Source: Planctomycetaceae bacterium
GTDB taxonomy: Bacteria > Planctomycetota > Planctomycetia > Pirellulales > UBA1268
Direction: 5' to 3'
DNA length: 64,000 nt
Assembly (NCBI GenBank): GCA_021300535.1
Contig: JAJTED010000027.1
Span: forward strand, 2,720 to 66,719
Shown here: piece after piece, positions 1-8,210 of the stretch
How the letters are laid out: each line of letters opens with the position of its first letter
Numbering within the stretch: position 1 is the first letter of the stretch
The notes under the pieces: generated by a model
Told to the model about the DNA's origin: nothing
Databases searched by the model: none
The model's input: the letters and a program-made list of their open reading frames with translations, nothing else
Program-made: the position numbers and the translations under genes

Positions 1-522
1 CTGCTTGACGTCGTGGGCCACGGCCGCCGCCATGAGGCTCGTCTTCATGGCCCGCTCCAGGTCCGCCATCTTGTCCGCGGCGGCGGCCAGTTCGCGGCCC
101 CGCGCTGCCTCGGCCTCGGCCTCGGCCCGCTTCCGCGTCGTGACGTCGAAGATCACGCCGTCCCAGTAGGCCCCGCCACCGGGCCGCGGCCGGGGATTCG
201 ACTCCGCCGAAAACCAGCGGATCTCGCCCCGGATGAAGGCCCGCCCCTCCCAGCGAAAAACGGTGATCCCGTTCCACGACTCCTCCGACGGCTTGAGGAA
301 GGCGGCGAAATCGTCGGGGTGGATGTTGGCGTAGATCTCCCGCCAATCCCGCATCACGGCCTCGCGTTCGACCGCCAGCATGTCGAGCAGCCGGTTGCTG
401 ACGAACACGAACTGCCGGGTGCCGTCGGGCAGCATCTCCGTGACGAACATGCCCACCGGCATGTTCTCCGTCATCTCGAAGGCGGCGGGATGATCCCCGG
501 CCGGGGCGTCCGCGGGCGTCAT
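1..522 (-). CDS. PAS-domain sensor histidine kinase, 3' end outside window
   Basis: The 174 visible codons run off the window edge without a stop. Residues about 15-125 look like one PAS/PAC sensor fold, including the phrases FVSNRLLDML and IHPDDF and the PAC-like end GVIFDVTTRKRAEAEAEA. A helical linker leads to AAAVAHDVKQ, which fits the H-box of a histidine kinase dimerisation domain, with the phospho-acceptor His near residue 170. No membrane segment is seen before the PAS domain, so a cytoplasmic sensor is likely. The ATG lies 14 bases after the stop of the response-regulator gene on the same strand, so the two probably form an operon and a cognate pair. No strong ribosome site is visible and an earlier alternative start is possible. 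The signal sensed is unknown. Confidence 0.8.
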   Translation of the reverse strand, partial: MTPADAPAGDHPAAFEMTENMPVGMFVTEMLPDGTRQFVFVSNRLLDMLAVEREAVMRDWREIYANIHPDDFAAFLKPSEESWNGITVFRWEGRAFIRGEIRWFSAESNPRPRPGGGAYWDGVIFDVTTRKRAEAEAEAARGRELAAAADKMADLERAMKTSLMAAAVAHDVKQ

Positions 523-536
523 CGGGGGCTCGGGCG

Positions 537-1199
537 TCAGCGGGACGGCTCGGAGGAGGAGACGGGGATACGGTCGGCGGTGAGGCCGCCGTGGCGATGG
601 AGCGTGGCCAGCCGCACCAGGGCCGCCCCGCTCTGGCCAAGCTTCTTGGAGATCGCCTTGCGGTGCGTCTCGACGGTGCGGGTGGAGATCCCGAACCGCT
701 GGCCGAGCTCCTTGTTGGAGAGCCCTTCGCCCAGCATGGTGAACAATTCGAGTTCGCGGGGCGTGAGCCGTGAGTGGAAGTTGTCCGGTGCGCCGGAACC
801 CACTGCGTCCGAGGCGGCCGCTCCGACGGCGTTGCCGACCGCGGCCAGAAGCGCGTCGCAGGCATGGGCCTTGTCGATCACCGACACCACGCAGTCCATG
901 AGGTCCGGCGGACAGACGAAGTCGGTCACGCAGCCGGCGATCACGATGCACTTCAGGCCCGGATGGTGAGCCCGCACCACGCGGACGAGATCCATGCCGT
1001 CGCCGGAAGGAAGCTTCCTGTCCACGATCAGCAGGTCGACTCGGTCGAGGGCCGCGATGCGGGCGGCATCCGAGACATCGGTGGCGGTGGTGGCAATCGC
1101 CAGGCCGGGAACCCCCCGGATCGCCCCGACGAGCAGTTCGAGGAGCATCACGTGGTCGTCGATGACGACGCACTGCGTCAACTCGTGATCGCTCGGCAT
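537..1199 (-). CDS. LuxR/NarL-family response regulator
   Basis: The 220-residue protein has a receiver domain (about 8-125) and a C-terminal LuxR-type helix-turn-helix (about 145-200). Receiver landmarks are the acidic pair D14-D15, phospho-acceptor D60 in LLIVDRKLP and K110 in SVIDK. The conserved Ser/Thr of the switch region appears to be Ala88, which is less usual. The DNA-binding part contains LTPRELELFTMLGEGLSNKE and TRTVETHRKAI, typical of NarL-type regulators. It is the first gene of a two-gene minus-strand unit with the PAS kinase, which presumably phosphorylates it. Targets are not known. The length is normal for the family. Confidence 0.9.
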   Translation of the reverse strand: MPSDHELTQCVVIDDHVMLLELLVGAIRGVPGLAIATTATDVSDAARIAALDRVDLLIVDRKLPSGDGMDLVRVVRAHHPGLKCIVIAGCVTDFVCPPDLMDCVVSVIDKAHACDALLAAVGNAVGAAASDAVGSGAPDNFHSRLTPRELELFTMLGEGLSNKELGQRFGISTRTVETHRKAISKKLGQSGAALVRLATLHRHGGLTADRIPVSSSEPSR

Positions 1200-1340
1200 G
1201 GTTCACCCGCCTGGAACCCGACTGGCTTATTCTTCTGCAAAATCTACCCGACGACCCAAGAGCGCCGCAGAGCCGCACGAAATGGCTACCCAATACTACG
1301 CAGGGAAGCGTTGACTCGGCCCACGCGGCAGGGAACTGCG

Positions 1341-1590
1341 GCAGCAACGGCCGACATGGACACGCTTTACGCCCTGGCGGCATTGGCGCTGCAGCGCGAC
1401 CGGACCCGGATCGTCTCCATGGAAAGCCCGTTCGGCTAGGCCTCGAGCATCAGGGGCACGTCGGACACAACGACCGCGCCCCGGAGAGCATGCAGCGGCC
1501 CGCGACGAACGCCAGCGACCTGCTGCGGACGATCAGCGAGGTGTGCGGCGTCCCGGCGAAAGGCTTCGGTGGCCTGCCGTCACGGCGCCG
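1341..1590 (+). pseudogene. Decayed DUF1552 gene fragments
   Basis: Two short plus-strand stretches resemble parts of the intact DUF1552 gene that lies nearby on the other strand. From about 1356, MDTLYALAALALQRDRTRIV parallels YMDTMFELIYLALRTDSTRV of the intact protein; it ends at a TAG at 1436-1438. From about 1526, in a different frame, NASDLLRTISEVCGVPAKGF parallels MSDLLRTISEQMGVDAKGF near the intact C-terminus. In the intact protein these segments are about 150 residues apart; here they are only about 45 codons apart, so an internal deletion, a stop and a frame change are all present. The fragment overlaps the 3' end of the PQQ gene. The rest of 1200-1579 holds nothing I can identify. 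Confidence 0.6.
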
Positions 1591-2707
1591 CGTCGAGCGC
1601 CAACAGCCGGCCCGCGGTGCGAAACACCATTCGATCGCCCACGATCGCCGGCGTCGCCCGGCAGGTCTCGCCGAGCGGCACACGGCCCAGCACCTCGAAC
1701 GAGTCGCCCCTCCGGATCGCCACCGCCTCCCCGTCGGCCGACACGTTGCGGATCGTGTCGCCGACCGCGATCGGCGAGGCTGAATAGGTGCCGCCGACTC
1801 GGCCGCGCCAGACCGTTTCTCCCGTGGCGGCCCGCACGCACGTCACGACGCCTCGATCACCCCACAGATACATGAACTCGTCGACGACGAGCGGCGTCGG
1901 CACGTACGGGGCGATGCTGCGATCGAGCGTGTAGGCGATCTCGGGCTCAGCGCCGGCGCCGGCCGGTGGCCGCACCGCCGCCAGCAGGTTGTCGCCGCCG
2001 CCGTCGCCACTGGTGCCGATCACGAGCGGTCCGGCCAGGATCGGCGGCGATGCGGTGGCGGCGCCGTCGACGACGAGCGGCGTGGCATACCCCGCCTTGG
2101 CAGACTCGCGGGGCAACCGCCAGCGTTCGGCACCCGTCGCTGCATCGACCGCGACGATGGCGCTCTTGCCCTCCTGATCGATCGACACGACCAGCAGGTC
2201 ACGGCACACGGCCGGCGTGGTCCCGAAGCCGTGCTCCCCCTCGTAGCCGCCCAGGTCCACGTGCCACCGCGGTTCGCCGGCGTGCGAGAAGGCCTCCACG
2301 CGGACTCCGTCGCGGGTGCCCCAGACCCAGTACACGCCCCGGGCATCGGCCGCCACGGACCCCGAGGCCGAACTGTTCTGGGCGTGGTGCCGCTCGATCG
2401 GTCCCGGCAGGGCGCGGGTCCAGAGGAGTTTGCCGTCGGCCAGCGCATGCGCCGTCACGAACCGCCGGCCAGCCGCCTCGTCGGCCGACGCCGTGTAGAT
2501 CCGGCCGTCCAGCACGACGGGCGACGCATTGCCCGCCCCGGGCAGAGCGGCAGTCCAGGCCCAATCGGATTCGGCCCACGTCACGGGGAAACGCGTCCCG
2601 CCCCCCTGCCCCGCGCCGTCGGCCCCCCGCCAGCGCGACCAGGGATTGGGATCTCCGCCCGACGCGGCGGCCATGGTGGCCGTCAAACAAATCACCGCGA
2701 ACAGCAT
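1580..2707 (-). CDS. Exported PQQ-like beta-propeller protein
   Basis: From the ATG at 2707 the product is 375 residues and begins with a hydrophobic signal segment (MLFAVICLTATMAAASGG), so it is probably exported. The body has repeated blades of the PQQ/WD type, such as SPVVLDGRIYTASA, AIVAVDAATGAERWRLPR and VTCVRAATGETVWRGRVGG, and an opening PWSRWRGADGAGQGG typical of planctomycete PQQ-repeat proteins. A longer start (TTG at 2866, overlapping the DUF1552 stop) is open, but the extra 53 codons lie mostly inside a dispersed repeat, so I prefer 2707; no good ribosome site supports either. It is the last gene after DUF1592 and DUF1552. Such propellers are usually scaffolds or PQQ-type dehydrogenase relatives; no catalytic function can be claimed. 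Confidence 0.72.
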   Translation of the reverse strand: MLFAVICLTATMAAASGGDPNPWSRWRGADGAGQGGGTRFPVTWAESDWAWTAALPGAGNASPVVLDGRIYTASADEAAGRRFVTAHALADGKLLWTRALPGPIERHHAQNSSASGSVAADARGVYWVWGTRDGVRVEAFSHAGEPRWHVDLGGYEGEHGFGTTPAVCRDLLVVSIDQEGKSAIVAVDAATGAERWRLPRESAKAGYATPLVVDGAATASPPILAGPLVIGTSGDGGGDNLLAAVRPPAGAGAEPEIAYTLDRSIAPYVPTPLVVDEFMYLWGDRGVVTCVRAATGETVWRGRVGGTYSASPIAVGDTIRNVSADGEAVAIRRGDSFEVLGRVPLGETCRATPAIVGDRMVFRTAGRLLALDAAP

Positions 2708-2723
2708 CCGGCTGAGCGGGCCC

Positions 2724-2845
2724 AGCAGACTGTGGAACAAGGCTGCTCGAGCAGGATGCGAGGAATGCCGACCAGGGAAACCCTCGGCGGTTCCACCGGT
2801 CGGCCCAGTGGACAAAGGCCATGGAGGGCTTTGTCCACGGACAGC
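2724..2845 (+). repeat. Dispersed ~123-bp repeat, copy C1
   Basis: This stretch is nearly identical (about nine bases in ten by eye) to the reverse complement of 20967-21089 inside hemG. It carries an internal inverted repeat, GTGGACAAAG ... CTTTGTCCAC (about 2810-2840), which would form a hairpin. Here it lies between the DUF1552 gene and the likely start of the PQQ gene. A weaker relative is seen near 57774. No transposase is associated. Confidence 0.75.
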
Positions 2846-2862
2846 GGAGGGCGAAGTCATAT

Positions 2863-4206
2863 TCAAGACATCACCTCGTGCAACGTCCGGCGGCTCTCCC
2901 CGAATCCTTTCGCGTCGACTCCCATTTGTTCAGAAATCGTCCGCAGGAGATCCGACATCATGACGCTTTCGGGGCCGAGCTTGGGCCCCGTGAGGTAGTT
3001 CTTTTCCTGGGGAACGGCTTTCTTCTGGCCGTTGAACGCCAGGTGGCGGCCATGCACGAACTTCAGTCCCTCGCCACCCGCCAGGAGGAGCGGCAGGTTG
3101 TGGCTGCGGTGCGAAGCCGGCCACGACATGCCGCTGCCGTAAAGGACTGCCGTCCGATTCAACATGTCGTGACCGCCTTCCCGGGTGGATTGCAGGCGGT
3201 CGAGGAACTTCGCCAGCCGCGCCGTCCACCAGGCATCGTATTCGCTCAGGATGGCGTATTCCTTCACTTTCTGATCGGGTGGCTCGTCACCGGTGCTGTG
3301 CCCGACATTGTGCCAGGAGCCGCAGGGAAGGTTCTTCAGGGGTCCCACGCCCTCCGACTCCGTGGTCGCGAAACTGACCACGCGGGTGCTGTCGGTGCGT
3401 AGGGCGAGGTAGATCAACTCGAACATCGTGTCCATGTACGCCGCATAATCGAGGGGCTTGTAGGGATCGGCCTGCAGCTTCAGCCGTGCCTCATCCATCA
3501 CGTCGGCTTTGGCTGCCGCCTGCCAGGCGATATCGGCCTGCACCCGCTTTTCGACGGCGCGGACGGAGTCGAAATACTCGTCGAGCTTTCGCTCGTCGCC
3601 CTTGCCCAACTCCTGCCGCAGGCTCTTGGCCTGGGCGGCGACGAAGTCCAGGACGCTGGCGCGACGCGGCAGCCGGTCCCGATTGGCGACGCCCACGAGC
3701 TCGGCGAAGATCGCGGCCAGGTCATTGTCAGCCAGCACCGGCTCCCCCTGGCGGTCGAAGGAGATCGTCCTCCTTCCTCCCGAGCCGCCGACCACCATGC
3801 TGGACCAGCGGGTCTGCTTGCCGACCGATTCGGCGATGTGCTGGTCGATCGAGATCGAACTCCGCGTCACCGCCCCCTTGCCGGCCGTGTAGTTGGCGTT
3901 GGCCGTCAGCCACACACCCAGCTCGCCATGGCCGCCGCCGGTCGTGTGCTGCAGGCCGGAAAAGACGGTGAACCGCCTCCGTAATTCGGCCAGGTTCCGC
4001 AGCGGCGGCGTCAGCTCATAGTCCTCACCCGTCGTTGCAGGATGCCACTCCCACATGTTGACGCCGTTGGGAACGCACACGAACACGGCCCGCATGGGCG
4101 GACTCGCGGCATCGGCCGCCGTGGCAAACCGTTCGAGCATCGGCAGCGTGAGGCTCACGCCGCCGGCCGCGAGAAATTCACGACGCTTGAGGGGCATGTG
4201 GTTCAT
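2863..4206 (-). CDS. DUF1552 Tat-exported protein
   Basis: The 447-residue protein starts with a twin-arginine signal (KRREFLAAGG, Arg 8-9) followed by a short hydrophobic stretch and ATAADA, so export by Tat is likely. The body matches the DUF1552 family of planctomycetes in length and in phrases such as PNGVNMWEWHP, FTVFSGLQH, SISIDQHIA, STRVVSFATTESEG and SDLLRTISEQMGV. The ATG at 4206 has a clear AGGAGG site seven to eight bases upstream, which decides the start. It lies 15 bases after the DUF1592 gene, the usual partner, and the pair is widely assumed to work together in the periplasm, possibly in polymer degradation or electron transfer; the biochemical role is not established. Confidence 0.88.
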   Translation of the reverse strand: MNHMPLKRREFLAAGGVSLTLPMLERFATAADAASPPMRAVFVCVPNGVNMWEWHPATTGEDYELTPPLRNLAELRRRFTVFSGLQHTTGGGHGELGVWLTANANYTAGKGAVTRSSISIDQHIAESVGKQTRWSSMVVGGSGGRRTISFDRQGEPVLADNDLAAIFAELVGVANRDRLPRRASVLDFVAAQAKSLRQELGKGDERKLDEYFDSVRAVEKRVQADIAWQAAAKADVMDEARLKLQADPYKPLDYAAYMDTMFELIYLALRTDSTRVVSFATTESEGVGPLKNLPCGSWHNVGHSTGDEPPDQKVKEYAILSEYDAWWTARLAKFLDRLQSTREGGHDMLNRTAVLYGSGMSWPASHRSHNLPLLLAGGEGLKFVHGRHLAFNGQKKAVPQEKNYLTGPKLGPESVMMSDLLRTISEQMGVDAKGFGESRRTLHEVMS

Positions 4207-4221
4207 GTCAGATCCTCCTGG

Positions 4222-6789
4222 CTACTTGTTCCGGAACGGTTCAGAGAGCACCATCGCGGCCAACAGGTCACGCAGACCGACAGCGGTCCGCCCCGTGGCC
4301 AATGCCATGGACCGCAGATGTTTTTCATCACCGTGGTCGAGACTGCGGCCGAGCACGTAGGCGTAGAGTCGGCGTTGGAATGCGTCGGTGAAACGCGGCA
4401 TGGTCGCGGTGGGCTCGATCAGCAGCCGGCGAAACTCGTCCATGTCGGCGAACGGGGTTTTGTCTGGCAGGCTTCCCTTGGTCGCTGCCGCGATCAACGT
4501 TCCATCCTTGCCGCGCCGCATCTGGCCGAACATGTCGTACTGGTCCCAGACGAATCCCAACGGGTCGATCCGCTGGTGGCACACGGCACAGGTATTGACG
4601 CTCGAATGAGCCTCGACATGCATCCGCGGCGTCAACTGGCGAAGCTTCTTGTCATTGTTCAGTTGCACGTCGAGTGGCTGCACGTTGCCCGGCGGCGTCG
4701 GGATGTCGATGCCGAGAATGCGTTCGACCAGATAGACGCCCCGGAGGATCTCCGCCCGTTCCCTCCCGTGCGATGCGGCCGCGATGCAGCCCGCCTGCGT
4801 CAGCAGCCCGCCGCGCCGCTCCGCGGGCGCCGGCACGGTGCGGAAATGGTGCCCCGACACGCCTTCCATCCCGTAGAACCTGGCCAGGCGGTCGTTCACG
4901 ACCACAAAATCGGCGTCGACGAACGCCTCGATCGGCCCGTTTCGCCGGAGCATTTCCTGGAAAAATCGGGGAGGTTCGTCGGCCAGGTCTCGCCGGATTG
5001 CCGTTTCATAGAACGAAAGGTCTTCCTTATCGTCGATGGTCGGTCGCGTGAACGTGCGCGGCTGGAGATGGATCACGGTATCGAGGCGGAGCCACTGGCG
5101 GACGAAATCCCGACAGAACTCGTAACTCCGCGGATCGTCGAGCAGGCGGTTGAGCTGACGTCGCAGCTCGTCCTCGCGCAGCAGGCTGCCATCGGCGGCG
5201 TGGGCACGGAGCTCTTCATCGGGGCAGGTTCCCCACGCCAGAAAGGACAGCCGAGAGGCAATTTCCCACGCCGTCAAAGGCCGCTGCTGAACGTCTTTCG
5301 GCTCGACCAGATAGAACATCGGCGGCGAAATCAGCGCGGCGACGACCGCCAGCTTGTACGCCGCGAGAAACGGGCCTCCGCGTGCCCGCTCGGCGTCATA
5401 AAGACCCAGATACGCCGCCATTTCGCTGTCGCGGACCGGCCGGCGAAACGCTCGTGCGAGCATGACCTCGAGCGACTCGCGGGCGCGGTCGCGGTCGGTC
5501 TGCCCCGCCGTCGCGGAGGCCAGCAGGTCCGGCGAACGAGAGGGCGATCCCACGACTTCCACGGCCAGTGAAGTCAGGATCAATTCGTTGCGTGGTGGCA
5601 GCGGAAGCTCGTGCTCCTTGCGGTGATCGCCGTTCTCGCGTGGCGTCGGGTACGAGAGTGCGGCGGCGTTGTCGATCTGCACACTCAGGTGCCCGTCGCG
5701 ACGAATGCCTTTCCAGTCGGCGCTGACGAGGGCCAGCGGCACTTCGAGGACGTGTTCCACAGGCTCGTCAGCGGACGCCGTGACGACCATTTCGGCAACT
5801 GGCACCGCGACCTTTTCGCGGGTGATGCTCACCCGGAGCACGGGACTGGCTTCCCCTGCCGGAACGTTGCCGCCAGCCGTCGCCCGGATTCGCAACACGC
5901 CCCGGTCGGCAACCCGCGGCATTTCCAGGATCAGGCATTCCGCGGGGAGGTCGATGAGCCGGGGGTTTGGCTGGAGCACGACCCCGCGCTCGGAGTCGAG
6001 CCGTGCGGCCGCCAGCCGGCCGCGTCCTTTCCCCGGGGCGATCCAGCGGCCCGTCAGTTTCAGCGTCGCCTTCTCGCCGTCCCGTGCCCCTGGAATGTCG
6101 AGTTTCAGGGCTGGATTTGGGTTCGTCAGCTTCCCCTGGAATGCGGCCGCGTATTCGCGGAGGTCGATTTTGTAACTGACCGGGGCGGAATCCTCGGCGT
6201 CGGGCAAGGCCACATCGACGAGCTGCTCGGCGAGATCGAGACTCCGCCGCAGCAGGAGCGGCTGAGTCGTTTGCAGGTTGCTGTCGTTGCTGAACCCGTC
6301 GGCACCGGTGTCCTGTGCCAGTCGTGAACTCAGATCGACCGCGAAGTGCGGGAACGACATCCCGAGCGTGTCCAGCGCCGCGTTCACGTATTCGCGGGGC
6401 GTCAACCGGCGCAAGGCCCTGCGGCCGATGCCGCCGCGGGTGACGGTGGCGGCCCGGCCTGCCGCGTCGTCGATCCAGGCCAGCACGTTCGTCAGTTCGT
6501 CGGCGGTGGGCCGTGGCCGGCCCTCGGGAGGCATCTGCCCCTGCGCGATCAGTTGCTTCGCGGTCAGCCATCGCTCGGCCTGATCCCGATCGACCAGATC
6601 GGGCATCGGCCCGTCGAACCGGACATCCGACTCCTGCTTATCGGGCCCGTGGCAGGCGACGCAGTGCCGCTTGAGAAACGGCACGACCGTGTCGGCATAG
6701 GCCGACTCATGCTGCTGCTGCGCGGAAGCCGGATCGACAGCCAGCAGGGCCACGCACAGGAATCCCAGGGTGTGCCGTCGCGCCATCAC
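4222..6789 (-). CDS. DUF1592/DUF1588-type cytochrome c (PSD1-like)
   Basis: This 855-residue exported protein has a signal peptide (hydrophobic residues about 8-22, ending SAQ) and an N-terminal haem-binding motif CVACH (43-47) in a planctomycete cytochrome c domain. The middle shows the expected DUF1587 segment (RRLTPREYVNAALDTLG), a carbohydrate-binding-like region, and then DUF1595, DUF1592 (AFVDADFVVVNDRLARFYG), DUF1588 (RRGGLLTQAGCIAAASHGRE) and a DUF1585 C-terminus. A second CAVCH (734-738) lies in the DUF1588 area. The domain order and length are normal. It is first in the operon with DUF1552 and the PQQ propeller. The substrate is unknown; the family is suspected of periplasmic electron transfer linked to polysaccharide breakdown. 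Confidence 0.88.
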   Translation of the reverse strand: MMARRHTLGFLCVALLAVDPASAQQQHESAYADTVVPFLKRHCVACHGPDKQESDVRFDGPMPDLVDRDQAERWLTAKQLIAQGQMPPEGRPRPTADELTNVLAWIDDAAGRAATVTRGGIGRRALRRLTPREYVNAALDTLGMSFPHFAVDLSSRLAQDTGADGFSNDSNLQTTQPLLLRRSLDLAEQLVDVALPDAEDSAPVSYKIDLREYAAAFQGKLTNPNPALKLDIPGARDGEKATLKLTGRWIAPGKGRGRLAAARLDSERGVVLQPNPRLIDLPAECLILEMPRVADRGVLRIRATAGGNVPAGEASPVLRVSITREKVAVPVAEMVVTASADEPVEHVLEVPLALVSADWKGIRRDGHLSVQIDNAAALSYPTPRENGDHRKEHELPLPPRNELILTSLAVEVVGSPSRSPDLLASATAGQTDRDRARESLEVMLARAFRRPVRDSEMAAYLGLYDAERARGGPFLAAYKLAVVAALISPPMFYLVEPKDVQQRPLTAWEIASRLSFLAWGTCPDEELRAHAADGSLLREDELRRQLNRLLDDPRSYEFCRDFVRQWLRLDTVIHLQPRTFTRPTIDDKEDLSFYETAIRRDLADEPPRFFQEMLRRNGPIEAFVDADFVVVNDRLARFYGMEGVSGHHFRTVPAPAERRGGLLTQAGCIAAASHGRERAEILRGVYLVERILGIDIPTPPGNVQPLDVQLNNDKKLRQLTPRMHVEAHSSVNTCAVCHQRIDPLGFVWDQYDMFGQMRRGKDGTLIAAATKGSLPDKTPFADMDEFRRLLIEPTATMPRFTDAFQRRLYAYVLGRSLDHGDEKHLRSMALATGRTAVGLRDLLAAMVLSEPFRNK

Positions 6790-6963
6790 TGCTCATGCCC
6801 CTCGGGTGTCCCGCCGCCGGACGGACGGGCATCGTCCGCCTACGATCCCATTCGCCTGGAAAGACACCGCGGCATCTTCCAGTTGGTATCGCATCGGAAG
6901 CCCCTGAACATCAAACTTTTCCCATATTCCCGTCGAAAGTGGAGTCTTTCTCGGCACGGTCCT

Positions 6964-6996
6964 GATACACCTATACTATAGTCTTCCGGCGGAAGA
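6964..6996 (-). promoter_or_regulatory. Possible promoter with palindromic operator
   Basis: In the 290-bp space between prpF and the DUF1592 gene, a perfect 7-bp inverted repeat (TCTTCCG-G-CGGAAGA, 6982-6996) touches a TATAGT/TATACT stretch (about 6970-6981). Read toward the DUF1592 gene, the palindrome sits just upstream of a plausible -10 box, about 180 bases before the start codon. This is a pattern-based suggestion only; no matching regulator is identified. Confidence 0.3.
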
Positions 6997-7079
6997 TTTC
7001 AGCCGGTGCACCGGAATCGAACGCTGGCAGGGGGCTGCAGGGCGTCCGGCGGCACTTTTTGATCGACGTTCGCCGGCGG

Positions 7080-8210
7080 CTACGGCCCGGCAAACACCTC
7101 ACCCACCATGAGCCGGCGGGCGGTGCGGTAGACGCGGGCCGAGATCGCCTGCCAGCCATCCGGTGTGCGTTGGACGACGGCGGAGACCGGCAGGACGCCC
7201 GACGGGTTGGCGACGCGGATGTCCGCACTGCTCGCCCGGGCCAGGGCATGCGGGACGGAACCGACCAGCCGCGTCGCGACGGCCACGCACATGGCTCCCG
7301 TCAGGGTCACCGCGCGGTGGCATTTTTCCATGGAGATGATGCGGACGGAGATCTCGGCGGCGTCGGCCGCAAGCCGCTCGCCACCGATGGTTTCAAAGTC
7401 CGCCGGCGGACCGACCATGGCGATTTTCGGGTTCGCCAGCCCCACCTCCTCCGGCGATCGACCCAGCCCCATCCGCACCCCACCGGCCCGGCGAAGGCGG
7501 TCGAGCAGGGCCATGAGGCGTCCATCGCGCTCGATCTCGGTCGGACTCGCGGTGACGGAACCGCCGACGGCGCGGGCATCCACGAACACCACCGGGTTGG
7601 TGGCATCCACCAGCGAGACGGTGAACCGGCCATCGCCCGGCAGGTCGATCTCGTCCGTGGGATTGCCTGTGGGGAGCAGCGCCAGGCAGACCGAGCCGCC
7701 CGGGTCGAGAAAATCCATGCGGATGCAGCCGCCCGTGCCCGCCACCCCGGCGATCGCGAAATCGCCATGCTCGACCGGCTCGCCCCCCGCCACGGCGAAC
7801 GTGGCGTGGCAGATCTGGCTGGTGTTGGTGAGGAAGATGCGGACACAGACCTCACCATCGTCCGGAGCGGGCACGAGCCCGCGGTCGATCGCGAACGGAC
7901 CGACGGCCGAGGCCAGGTTGCCGCACGTGGCACCGTAATCGACGACCGGGCGGTCCACCGCCACCTGGGCGAAGGTGAAGTCGACGTCGGCATCAGCGCG
8001 GGTGGAGGGAGCGATGAGCGCCGCCTTGGAAACCGACGACAGGCCCCCGCCCATCCCGTCGAGCTGGCGACCATACGGATCCGGACTGCCGAGCACGCGG
8101 AGCAGCAGGGCGTCGCGGGTGGCGCGGTCGTCGGGCAGGTCACGGGCGAGAAACATCACGCCCTTGCTGGAGCCGCCGCGCATGAACACCGCCGGGATGC
8201 GTCGCGTCAT
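7080..8210 (-). CDS. prpF: PrpF-family isomerase (methylaconitate-type)
   Basis: From the ATG at 8210 the product is 376 residues, the family's usual size, starting MTRRIPAVFMRGGSSKGVMF, the signature N-terminus of PrpF. Other family phrases are DPYGRQLDGMGGGLSSVSKA, VDYGATCGNLASAVGPFAI and MVGPPADFETI. PrpF proteins are DapF-fold cis/trans isomerases; the classic member isomerises 2-methylaconitate for AcnD in the methylcitrate cycle, and relatives act on oxalomesaconate. The start overlaps the stop of the acnD-like gene by ATGA, so translation is coupled. No prpB or prpC is in the window, so the true substrate may be another tricarboxylate. The divergent importer cluster supports a catabolic role. 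Confidence 0.85.
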   Translation of the reverse strand: MTRRIPAVFMRGGSSKGVMFLARDLPDDRATRDALLLRVLGSPDPYGRQLDGMGGGLSSVSKAALIAPSTRADADVDFTFAQVAVDRPVVDYGATCGNLASAVGPFAIDRGLVPAPDDGEVCVRIFLTNTSQICHATFAVAGGEPVEHGDFAIAGVAGTGGCIRMDFLDPGGSVCLALLPTGNPTDEIDLPGDGRFTVSLVDATNPVVFVDARAVGGSVTASPTEIERDGRLMALLDRLRRAGGVRMGLGRSPEEVGLANPKIAMVGPPADFETIGGERLAADAAEISVRIISMEKCHRAVTLTGAMCVAVATRLVGSVPHALARASSADIRVANPSGVLPVSAVVQRTPDGWQAISARVYRTARRLMVGEVFAGP

